A DNA stretch of 11,511 nt. Origin: an uncultured Deferribacteraceae bacterium. GTDB lineage: Bacteria; Chrysiogenota; Deferribacteres; Deferribacterales; Mucispirillaceae. Shown piece after piece: positions 1 through 5,435 of the stretch. Numbering within the stretch: the first letter of the stretch is position 1; every line of letters starts with the position of its first letter. Under the pieces are notes generated by a model. That model saw nothing but the letters and a program-made list of their open reading frames with translations, had not been told where the DNA came from and searched no databases. Made by a program: the position numbers and the translations under genes. The stretch covers positions 1 through 11,511 of the forward strand of contig CAMQYB010000042.1 in NCBI GenBank assembly GCA_947039055.1, read 5' to 3'.

Positions 1-2
1 AT

Positions 3-200
3 ATGTATATGGATTTTTTAAAAACATTTTTTGCTGTATGGTTTGTAACTCTTATAGGTAATCAAGTGCTTTTATATGGTGCTTGTTTTGAAGCTTACTG
101 TATCAAAGCTGCACTTCCACATACATTTATAATATCTATTATAATAACTGCAATTTATAGCAATACATCAACAAAAAATAAAAATGATACGAATACTTAA
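3..200 (+). CDS. Small hydrophobic membrane protein, possibly 5'-partial
   Basis: The frame encodes up to 65 residues and ends in TAA. Its start cannot be settled: the first ATG lies two bases from the window edge with a second ATG two codons later, and no ribosome binding site can be seen because the upstream DNA is missing. It may be the C-terminal part of a longer protein. Residues about 5-28 and 41-53 are hydrophobic and could form two membrane helices. Two cysteines (about residues 28 and 33) lie after the first helix. The last dozen residues are polar (N, T, K, D). The stop is 23 bases before the next plus-strand gene, so the two may share a transcript. I do not recognise the family and infer only a membrane location. 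The AT-rich composition matches the neighbouring DNA, and real coding status is moderately likely at best. Confidence 0.4.
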   Translation: MYMDFLKTFFAVWFVTLIGNQVLLYGACFEAYCIKAALPHTFIISIIITAIYSNTSTKNKNDTNT

Positions 201-223
201 CTATTTTAATATTGGAGGGAATT

Positions 224-394
224 ATGAAACGCTTACTATTTATCATCGTACTAAGCATACTTTTAACTTACTCATTTGCATTTGCAGGAGTTCTACTATC
301 TGAGTGGACGGACGCAATGAACCGTTACTGTAAATATAGCGATGGAACTATAATAACTTTATCATTCGGTTCAACATGTCCATCAACTAATTAA
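224..394 (+). CDS. Small secreted two-cysteine peptide (hypothetical)
   Basis: A 56-residue protein with a clear signal peptide: a short basic start (MKR), a hydrophobic core to about residue 18, and a likely signal peptidase I site after A-F-A at residue 21. The predicted mature peptide is only about 35 residues. It contains the run E-W-T-D-A-M-N-R-Y-C and ends C-P-S-T-N. The two mature cysteines (36 and 52) could form one disulfide in the periplasm or outside the cell. An in-frame TTG lies four codons upstream, but the ATG at 224 is chosen because a strong GGAGGG motif lies 4 bases before it. From memory the pattern resembles short exported hypothetical proteins scattered through proteobacteria, for which I know no function. 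It sits just after another small membrane ORF on the same strand and is followed by a long AT-rich gap. Confidence 0.65.
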   Translation: MKRLLFIIVLSILLTYSFAFAGVLLSEWTDAMNRYCKYSDGTIITLSFGSTCPSTN

Positions 395-751
395 GCAATA
401 CACAATTAATTAGAAATTATATTATTCTGTTCTTATAATAAATGAATTTTTAAGTTTTAATAATTACAGTTATTATCTCAAATTTTATTACACATAAATT
501 TAATCATTTTATATTTCTTAATTACTACAATATTTTAAAATCTTATCAATCTAGTTTCTTTATAAACACAATAAATATCTATCCAAACATATATTATAAT
601 ATAATAAAACAGGTTGACCAGATCACTTATATGATATAAATTAATAGATAAATTAATGTAATAATATCTTAATAAAAATCTCTTAAAACTTAGAGAGTAT
701 TATTATTAGCTCTATTACTTTTAAAATCAATATTATTTAAAGGATATCAAA
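395..751 (+). other. AT-rich intergenic region with no gene seen
   Basis: These 357 bases are very AT-rich and have frequent stops in the frames I inspected. I see no RNA gene or convincing terminator. It contains a candidate promoter (listed separately) and a small weak hairpin around 679-696. The last bases carry the ribosome binding site AAGGA (740-744) of the next gene. The gap probably separates two transcription units. Confidence 0.5.
614..640 (+). promoter_or_regulatory. Candidate sigma70-type promoter for the TRL-like gene
   Basis: TTGACC at 614-619 matches a -35 box at 5 of 6 positions. TATAAA at 635-640 matches a -10 box at 5 of 6 positions. The 15-base spacer is short compared with the usual 16-18. 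Transcription would begin about 100 bases before the TRL-like start codon. In such AT-rich DNA a -10-like hexamer is common by chance, so the -35 box is the main support. Confidence 0.35.
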
Positions 752-1060
752 ATGAAAAATTTATTAGTTTGTCTTATTGCTGTAGTTTTTATCTCTAATT
801 GTGCTATGGTTTCATCACCTGTAAGTGGGATAATTTCTACATCTGTTAAAACTCCAATCACTGCAACTGCTAATCCTCAAGGTAGCAAAGAAGGAACTTC
901 TGTTTGTAAAAGTGTTTTAGGACTTTTCGCTTTCGGTGATTGTTCTGTGGAAGCTGCTGTTATTGATGGACAAATTTCTGAAATTTCTACAATAGATGCA
1001 AAAAGTTTCTCTATCTTAGGAATTTATTCATCATACACGACTGTTGTAACTGGTGAATAA
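752..1060 (+). CDS. TRL-like family lipoprotein
   Basis: A 102-residue exported protein that I recognise as TRL-like. The family signs are the early S-P-V-x-G-I motif, P-I-T-A-T near residue 35, a small-residue stretch around V-L-G-L-F-A-F-G-D, then S-I-L-G-I-Y and the terminal V-T-G-E. The N-terminus is a lipoprotein signal peptide with the invariant cysteine at residue 17. The residue just before it is asparagine (I-S-N-C) rather than the usual small A, G or S, so lipidation is likely but not textbook. Further cysteines lie at about 52 and 64. Family members are small envelope lipoproteins with no settled biochemical role. The start is supported by AAGGA seven bases upstream. The gene appears monocistronic: a candidate promoter lies about 110 bases upstream and a strong terminator follows. 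Confidence 0.8.
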   Translation: MKNLLVCLIAVVFISNCAMVSSPVSGIISTSVKTPITATANPQGSKEGTSVCKSVLGLFAFGDCSVEAAVIDGQISEISTIDAKSFSILGIYSSYTTVVTGE

Positions 1061-1092
1061 AAACAATTTACATCAACTCTAAATATTAAGTT

Positions 1093-1118
1093 ACCCCATA
1101 TAATTAATTAAATGGGGT
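1093..1118 (+). other. Weak hairpin after the TRL-like gene
   Basis: ACCCCAT (1093-1099) can pair with ATGGGGT (1112-1118), giving seven pairs, four of them G-C, around a 12-base AT loop. Only three T follow, so it would be a poor terminator alone. It may protect the 3' end of the transcript or back up the stronger hairpin downstream. Confidence 0.4.
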
Positions 1119-1150
1119 TTAAAATATTTATCTAAAGTGATAAAATTAAT

Positions 1151-1198
1151 CATTACTGTAAGTACAATATTAAAATGTAATTACAGTAATGTTTTTTT
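1151..1198 (+). terminator. Rho-independent terminator of the TRL-like gene
   Basis: CATTACTGTAA (1151-1161) is perfectly complementary to TTACAGTAATG (1181-1191), giving an 11-bp stem with a 19-base loop. Seven T follow directly (1192-1198). The T tract points to plus-strand termination. The minus-strand side lacks a comparable T run, so it serves the TRL-like gene and shields the convergent gene ending at 1215. Confidence 0.8.
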
Positions 1199-1214
1199 AT
1201 ATACTAACAAAAAC

Positions 1215-2417
1215 TTATTTTTTCTCATTACCATAAAGATATGCTTCATGCGAGAGCTCAGGGAAAGAATGAACTTGGAAATCATCACCTTTAAATTTCA
1301 TATAAAATTGCATTGTTAAAGATGAATAATCATCACCGTTACAATATTTTTTACTAGCACCTAACTCAAGATCCATACCAAGCTTCTCTTTAATATAATC
1401 TTGAGAACAAATATCTAATGGGACAAATTGCCAAGGTCTTGTCAAGTACAAACCAATTGATAAATTTATAAGCCCTACATCATGCTGATCTACCGCTTTC
1501 TTATACGCCTCACTAAATTGTAACGCTTCATCACCGTTCTTATCACTATTATCTGCTAACCATATCCCTCTTTCAAACACATTCCATAGGTTATCAATAT
1601 CATCTGGCTTTCTATTTACATCGCTACCTAAATTCCAAGAACTCTCTGGATTTAATAAAGGGGCTCCATCAAAATTATTAGGCACAGGCTCAGTCACTTC
1701 TAGAAATTTAGCTAGCTTAGTTGCTATATCTATCTTATTTTTATCAGCGATACATCTATTAAAAATACCCATAATTGTAAATGGAGATATATCTTTTAAC
1801 GGTGTACTACTATCACCTAAACACTTATCCATAAAACTAGAAACACCTTTTAACAACTCTCTACGTTTATTTTTATATAGTAAAAGTTTATCTGCAACCT
1901 CTTCATTAAACTTTGTCCACTGATAACGATGACTTCCCTCTCCAAACCTTTCTATTAATAATGGAGAATTTGTAAAACTATTTATATCTTGAGCTTTATC
2001 ATTAAATGATAAATCAATCAACCCTTTACACCATGGTCCATTATCTGGATCTACTTTAACAATCGTTGATCTGTAAGCTGTAAAATACCACGTTTTTTGC
2101 TTAAAACTTTTATCCCAATTAATATCTAATTTCTTTCCATCATTATGATTTTTAACAACCGTTCCAACAGCCTTAATATGCATACAAGGAACATAGAAAC
2201 CGTTATTATTGAAGGGTAGATTATCCTTCTGTTTTAGTGAAGATTTAATCGCAATCTTATCTCCAACTTTTATAGATTTTACATCTTCAACAATCCTATC
2301 CCCGTATCCGTTCTCCCAAATATTATTCGCTACAAATCTTCCTGTTTCATCGTTATCACTCCACATTGCACCTACAAACCAATATGATAATGAATCTATT
2401 TTTTCTGCGTTACTCAT
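1215..2417 (-). CDS. McrB-type N-terminal sensor protein lacking the AAA+ domain
   Basis: A 400-residue soluble protein. Residues about 11-165 resemble the EVE/PUA-like DNA-sensing module in front of many McrB-type GTPases: S-Y-W-F-V-G-A near the start, I-W-E-N-G-Y at 33-38, V-G-D-K-I-A-I-K at 51-58, then W-Y-F-T-A-Y-R at 110-116. Residues about 165-390 resemble the helical linker of the same proteins: P-F-T-I-M-G-I-F-N-R at 212-221, F-D-G-x-P-L-L-N at 249-256, D-D-I-D-x-L-W at 272-278, R-P-W-x-F-x-P-L-D at 327-335 and H-S-F-P-E-L-S at 383-389. In full-length McrB relatives an AAA+ GTPase domain follows this last motif. Here the protein stops 11 residues later, and no Walker motifs occur in it or downstream. 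No mcrC is present. AGGAGA six bases before the ATG supports the start. It may be a stand-alone modified-base reader, a restriction decoy or a stabilised remnant. The assignment comes from recalled family motifs. Confidence 0.7.
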   Translation of the reverse strand: MSNAEKIDSLSYWFVGAMWSDNDETGRFVANNIWENGYGDRIVEDVKSIKVGDKIAIKSSLKQKDNLPFNNNGFYVPCMHIKAVGTVVKNHNDGKKLDINWDKSFKQKTWYFTAYRSTIVKVDPDNGPWCKGLIDLSFNDKAQDINSFTNSPLLIERFGEGSHRYQWTKFNEEVADKLLLYKNKRRELLKGVSSFMDKCLGDSSTPLKDISPFTIMGIFNRCIADKNKIDIATKLAKFLEVTEPVPNNFDGAPLLNPESSWNLGSDVNRKPDDIDNLWNVFERGIWLADNSDKNGDEALQFSEAYKKAVDQHDVGLINLSIGLYLTRPWQFVPLDICSQDYIKEKLGMDLELGASKKYCNGDDYSSLTMQFYMKFKGDDFQVHSFPELSHEAYLYGNEKK

Positions 2418-2514
2418 AAATTATCTCCTGTAATTTCAAATTTCAGTTTTGCTAAAAATTACTCTCTAGTATATATCACTTGATAATATATCGCTATTCA
2501 TAATATTTTTACGC

Positions 2515-2545
2515 AAAAAAAGAGAGCATAAAAATACTCTCTTTT
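2515..2545 (-). terminator. Rho-independent terminator of ssrA
   Basis: On the minus strand AAAAGAGAG (bases 2545-2537) pairs with CTCTCTTTT (2526-2518) around a 10-base loop, and the RNA continues into seven U (2521-2515, partly within the stem). It begins 12 bases after the tmRNA 3' end. The arrangement is partly symmetric and could also weakly stop plus-strand transcription. Confidence 0.8.
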
Positions 2546-2556
2546 CTATAATATTA

Positions 2557-2897
2557 TGGAGGTGAGGAGAATCGAACTCCTGTCCAGATACCCTACAATA
2601 TAGACCACTACATGTTTAGTCTGTACTTATTTCTCGCTATCCTCATCTATACAGACGTAGTCAATTCAAGCAAAGCCTCTTTGTTTAAACCGATTGGTAG
2701 AGACATACAACCAGTCTTGCCTGTATCATTTTACACCCGCTACCGTAACCACAGGCAGGTGACGGCGAAGATGTAGCTGCCTAGGCAGCTAGTGCTAAAT
2801 TATCTTCAGCTTTTAAATTTGTCAAGTTTTTAACTTGGACCTTGAACCAAGACATGCGTCCTATACCCACAGATAACTGTCGAAACCGAGCACCCCC
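2557..2897 (-). ncRNA. ssrA: tmRNA (transfer-messenger RNA)
   Basis: This 341-base RNA rescues stalled ribosomes by acting first as alanyl-tRNA and then as a short message that tags the nascent protein for proteolysis. The 5' end GGGGGUG (2897-2891) pairs with the 3' end CACCUCC (2564-2558) as a seven-pair acceptor stem with one G-U pair. The T arm AGGAG-UUCGAUU-CUCCU comes just before it. The 5' region continues CUCGGUUUCGACAG, the usual D-loop-like start. Pseudoknot PK1 can be drawn with CUUGG/CCAAG and UCAAG/CUUGA. Eleven bases after PK1 the tag ORF begins. The base after the acceptor stem is the discriminator A (2557), followed by UAA, so the CCA end is not encoded and must be added by a nucleotidyltransferase. 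The 3' and 5' ends are inferred from tRNA-like pairing and should be accurate to a base or two. Confidence 0.95.
2781..2810 (-). other. tmRNA tag-peptide reading frame (AEDNLALAA)
   Basis: Read on the minus strand from GCU at 2810-2808, the codons give A-E-D-N-L-A-L-A-A and then UAG at 2783-2781. The L-A-L-A-A end is the standard signal for ClpXP-type proteases. The resume codon is set by analogy with E. coli, where an 11-base A-rich gap separates PK1 from the first codon. The spacing here is the same. With the alanine carried by the tRNA part, the full tag would be ten residues. The stop codon lies at the centre of an 18-base perfect palindrome (2774-2791) that folds into a stem. Confidence 0.85.
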
Positions 2898-2921
2898 AAA
2901 AAGGAAACTCTAATACTTTTT

Positions 2922-2949
2922 ATATTATCTATTTTTTATTTACAATCAA
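2922..2949 (-). promoter_or_regulatory. Candidate ssrA promoter
   Basis: Read on the minus strand, TTGATT (2949-2944) resembles a -35 box and TAATAT (2927-2922) a -10 box, with a 16-base spacer. Transcription would start near 2915, giving a leader of about 17 bases for RNase P to remove at 2897. The region is A/T-rich and other -10-like hexamers overlap it, so the exact elements are uncertain. Confidence 0.3.
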
Positions 2950-2998
2950 AACTTCTACAATATCTATTATATCACTCTATACTATCTGATACAACACA

Positions 2999-3445
2999 TT
3001 ATATATTGTCTCTATCTATAACCGTACCGTATTCACCTTTAAACGGTAAAAAACAACCGCCCGATGAATCTAGGATAAACTGAATTGTAATCATATCGCC
3101 ATTCTTTAAACCATCACCTTCACGCATATCTGATAACGTTACAATCAAATCGCCTATCAAAGCATTGCTCATATTTAGCCATATATTGCCCTCATCTGAT
3201 CTTACAACTTTACCTCTCCATGTAAATTGCTTGTTCACATACATCTCTCTAAATAATGATCTTTTCTGCTCTTCACTATATTTACTACTGCAACCTGTAT
3301 CTGCTTCAACTTTATCAAAATCCGCATTAGATATAATAGGTGCTATTTCAACGATAGTAATTACTTCACTATCCTCGTTCGGAAATAGTAGCCATATAAT
3401 CGATAACACTATTAAAATTCCACTTATAATTGTTAATGCTTTCAT
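2999..3445 (-). CDS. Membrane-anchored hypothetical protein, possible OB-fold domain
   Basis: A 148-residue protein with one N-terminal hydrophobic helix (residues about 4-21) and no signal peptidase site that I would trust, so probably an inner-membrane anchor with the rest in the periplasm. Residues about 70-145 alternate beta-like stretches (F-T-W-R-G-K-V-V, G-N-I-W-L-N, I-V-T-L-S-D, G-D-M-I-T-I-Q-F-I-L-D, Y-G-T-V-I). This resembles small periplasmic OB-fold or 'tRNA_anti-like' proteins, but that is only a guess from pattern. Cysteines at about 52 and 131 could pair. A TTG lies one codon upstream; the ATG is preferred because AAGGA sits five bases before that TTG-ATG junction at the usual distance. 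It has its own extended -10 promoter, so it is probably transcribed separately from the ABC pair upstream. I do not recognise the gene. Confidence 0.7.
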   Translation of the reverse strand: MKALTIISGILIVLSIIWLLFPNEDSEVITIVEIAPIISNADFDKVEADTGCSSKYSEEQKRSLFREMYVNKQFTWRGKVVRSDEGNIWLNMSNALIGDLIVTLSDMREGDGLKNGDMITIQFILDSSGGCFLPFKGEYGTVIDRDNI

Positions 3446-3515
3446 CAAATTCCTTACGGTACTTTCGTTTATACATCACAGTACTTTTCATTATTCTACT
3501 ACTCTATAGCTGATT

Positions 3516-3545
3516 ATTTTAACATATATAACAAGATTAAATCAA
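3516..3545 (-). promoter_or_regulatory. Extended -10 promoter for the membrane-anchored hypothetical gene
   Basis: On the minus strand TTGATT (3545-3540) and TAAAAT (3521-3516) are separated by 18 bases. The -10 box is preceded by TG at the extended -10 position (3524-3523). It lies just after the stop of the second ABC gene and would start transcription near 3509, about 64 bases before the ATG at 3445. Confidence 0.5.
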
Positions 3546-3554
3546 TAACATATT

Positions 3555-4148
3555 TTAATCGTTAAAGATTTCGTTAAAATCTAAGACATCATCTGCAATT
3601 CTTAAATGATCCCTTCTGTTAGCCGTGTAGATTATATCCACACCTGCTTCTTTTGATTCTAAAAATGCTCTTTCAATCTCATCTCTACTAACTGAATCAA
3701 TAGACACAAATGGTTCATCAAATATCACAACCTTCTTGCTCATAAGATATCCATAAATAAAAAGAAGTCGTTTTTGCCCATCACTTAATTTTAAAGAAGG
3801 TCTATCTTTACTAACTCCTATACGTGATAAAAGCAACTCTGCTAACTTAATATCATCTCCAACAATTAGCAAAGCTTCGTCTATTATATACTCTCTAAAT
3901 ATTAAACTCTCAGGTGATTGTAACAATATTCCACAATCTTCAAAATTAAAAAATCTCTCTATCTTACCCGATGGATAATCAAAAACTTCAGCTATAGATT
4001 TAACTAATAAAGATTTTCCTGAACCGTTACTTCCATAAATTGCTGTGATCTTGCCTCGACAAATATCGTAACTTACACGTTTATTATCAGCTAAACGATA
4101 TCGCCAATCTCGTATAGATAATACTTTCTCATTGTTATTATTATTCAT
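3555..4148 (-). CDS. ABC transporter ATPase, EcfA-like, second of a pair
   Basis: A 197-residue nucleotide-binding subunit with no membrane segment. Walker A is G-S-N-G-S-G-K-S at 39-46. The Q-loop region L-L-Q-S-P-E-S-L-I-F (75-84) resembles the FQNPExQ type of energy-coupling-factor (ECF) ATPases. The signature is L-S-D-G-Q-K-R (121-127), with D in place of the usual first G. Walker B is V-V-I-F-D-E-P (140-146) with the catalytic glutamate. The switch histidine is apparently missing: the segment reads I-I-Y-T-A-N-R-R-D where I-I-x-T-H-D is expected. It is shorter than typical EcfA (about 270-290 residues) because the C-terminal extension is absent. It starts with a run of asparagines and lies 19 bases after the first ATPase. 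Two adjacent ATPases after rplQ match the ecfA1-ecfA2 position, but no ecfT follows. The substrate is unknown; a cofactor or metal importer is a reasonable guess. Confidence 0.75.
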   Translation of the reverse strand: MNNNNNEKVLSIRDWRYRLADNKRVSYDICRGKITAIYGSNGSGKSLLVKSIAEVFDYPSGKIERFFNFEDCGILLQSPESLIFREYIIDEALLIVGDDIKLAELLLSRIGVSKDRPSLKLSDGQKRLLFIYGYLMSKKVVIFDEPFVSIDSVSRDEIERAFLESKEAGVDIIYTANRRDHLRIADDVLDFNEIFND

Positions 4149-4167
4149 AAATATCTCGATATTATCA

Positions 4168-4833
4168 TCATGTTACGATCTCTATAATTGTGTCTGCGTA
4201 ATCATCAAAATGCGTGTCATGTGTTGCTATTATAAATGGAGTCGTTTTACTCATCTCAATAATCTCACTTGATATTAATGACGCATATTCATCATCTAAC
4301 ATATCTAACGGCTCATCAAGAAGGATAACTTTATCGTGTCCCATCTCCAATGCTATCATAATAGATAATCGTTTTAACTCGCCACCCGATAGGTCGTAAA
4401 TTGATCTATCCATAAACTCACTGAACTTACTTATATCACTATTTTTATCCGTAAGGATTGATGATAAAATCAACTCATCTTTAAGATAGCCTGTAACAAA
4501 ATTGAACTCTGCTGATGAATGTAGATATATAGAATCTAAAATTTTTGTAGCCTCATTAAAATTATTACCACAACTTAGATCAACTGAGCCACGCCTACCA
4601 TTAATTATCTCGCCACAACCCAAATCAACCACGCCAGCAATTGATCTAAGTAACGTAGATTTACCCGTTCCAACTCTACCTTTGATTACCAATATATTCC
4701 CGTAAGGTATTGTCGTATCTAAGTTATCAAATAATGGTTCGTTCTCGTTAAATGATATCGTTACCGCATTAAAGGTTAAAAAAAAGAGAGGATTAACCCT
4801 CTCTTCTTTTATTATATTTATTCTTCTTTTCAA
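4168..4833 (-). CDS. ABC transporter ATPase, EcfA-like, first of a pair
   Basis: A 221-residue nucleotide-binding subunit. Walker A is G-R-V-G-T-G-K-S-T at 52-60, the signature L-S-G-G-E-L-K-R at 148-155, Walker B V-I-L-L-D-E-P at 169-175, and the switch histidine H205 in A-T-H-D. No clear Q-loop glutamine is seen where F-Q-N-P would be expected (the region reads Y-L-H-S-S-A-E-F, about 103-110). The only usable in-frame start is TTG at 4833, directly after the rplQ stop. No ATG, GTG or TTG occurs between there and the first conserved strand (about residue 18), so translation is probably coupled to rplQ. Codons about 10-19 overlap a strong intrinsic terminator. With the next gene it would form a heterodimer in which the two subunits lack different motifs. 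The membrane partner is not in the window. No strong ribosome binding site is visible. Confidence 0.7.
   Translation of the reverse strand: MKRRINIIKEERVNPLFFLTFNAVTISFNENEPLFDNLDTTIPYGNILVIKGRVGTGKSTLLRSIAGVVDLGCGEIINGRRGSVDLSCGNNFNEATKILDSIYLHSSAEFNFVTGYLKDELILSSILTDKNSDISKFSEFMDRSIYDLSGGELKRLSIMIALEMGHDKVILLDEPLDMLDDEYASLISSEIIEMSKTTPFIIATHDTHFDDYADTIIEIVT
4778..4805 (-). terminator. Intrinsic terminator after rplQ, inside the next ORF
   Basis: On the minus strand AAGAGAGG (4805-4798) pairs perfectly with CCTCTCTT (4791-4784) around the six-base loop GTTAAT, and eight U are encoded at 4785-4778. It begins 29 bases after the rplQ stop codon (4836-4834). It looks like the end of the ribosomal operon, but also lies within the first 20 codons of the downstream ABC gene, so it could act as an attenuator for that pair. 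Confidence 0.85.
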
Positions 4834-5373
4834 TTAACTTTCTTTTGTTGGATTATCATTAGCAACTACTTCAGGTGCTTTAGTTACAACAGTTTCTGCA
4901 ACTTCAGGAGTTGTAGTCTCTGGTGCTTTTTTAGCAACTGTTTCAGTAGCCTTAGCAGGAGCAGTTTCTACAACTTTACTAGTAGCATCTTTCTTGCTTG
5001 GCTTCGGTATCTCAATAATAGGATCAGTAAACTCGATATATGCCATGTTTGCATTATCACCACGTCTTTTTCCAGATCTAATTATTCTTGTGTATCCACC
5101 ATTTCTATCTTTAAATGAATGAGCGATAACATCAAACAGTCTGTTAACCGTATCTTTATGATGTAGTCTTTCTATAGCAATTCTTCTTGTTGCAAGCGTG
5201 CCTTTTTTACCTAATGTTATTAACGGTTCGATATAAGTACGTAGATATTTCGCTTTCTCTAAAGTAGTTTCTATTCTGCCATGCTCTATTAATGATTTCG
5301 CCATGTTGCTAAAAGTAGCTTTACGATGGGCTGTTTTCATTCTGAATTTATTATTTACAACTGAATGCCTCAT
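4834..5373 (-). CDS. rplQ: 50S ribosomal protein L17 with long C-terminal tail
   Basis: L17 of the large ribosomal subunit. The body (residues 1 to about 117) is clear: M-R-H start, T-A-H-R-K-A at 14-19, L-I-E-H-G-R-I-E-T-T at 28-37, D-R-N-G-G-Y-T-R-I at 89-97, and R-R-G-D with M-A-Y-I-E-F at 103-115. E. coli L17 is 127 residues. Here about 60 extra residues follow, rich in A, P, E, K, T and V, with imperfect repeats such as K-A-P-E-T and K-A-P-E-V. The tail looks disordered and probably extends from the ribosome surface. A TTG three codons upstream is in frame, but the ATG at 5373 gives the conserved M-R-H start, with GAGG about 11 bases and GGAG 3 bases before it. It is the last gene of the alpha operon, ending next to a terminator. 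Confidence 0.97.
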   Translation of the reverse strand: MRHSVVNNKFRMKTAHRKATFSNMAKSLIEHGRIETTLEKAKYLRTYIEPLITLGKKGTLATRRIAIERLHHKDTVNRLFDVIAHSFKDRNGGYTRIIRSGKRRGDNANMAYIEFTDPIIEIPKPSKKDATSKVVETAPAKATETVAKKAPETTTPEVAETVVTKAPEVVANDNPTKES

Positions 5374-5435
5374 AAGCTCCAAAACCTCAAATTATTTATA
5401 TTATAAATGTTCAATTTATATACTTTAATAACAAT

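Noticed and set aside
395..751. Riboswitch or small RNA in the long AT-rich gap
   Set aside because: No recognisable conserved motif or stable GC-containing stem; only a five-pair weak hairpin near 679-696.
1137..1250. Continuation of the McrB-like gene into an AAA+ domain through a frameshift
   Set aside because: The codons before the stop contain an A-run, but both shifted frames hit stops within a few to about 15 codons and show no Walker motifs.
2446..2514. Duplicate of the ssrA 3' end marking an island boundary (att site)
   Set aside because: I searched by eye for the T-arm and acceptor sequence elsewhere in the window and found no second copy.
5374..5382. TTG start three codons upstream of rplQ
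   Set aside because: The ATG at 5373 gives the conserved M-R-H start of L17; the TTG overlaps the ribosome-binding GGAG.
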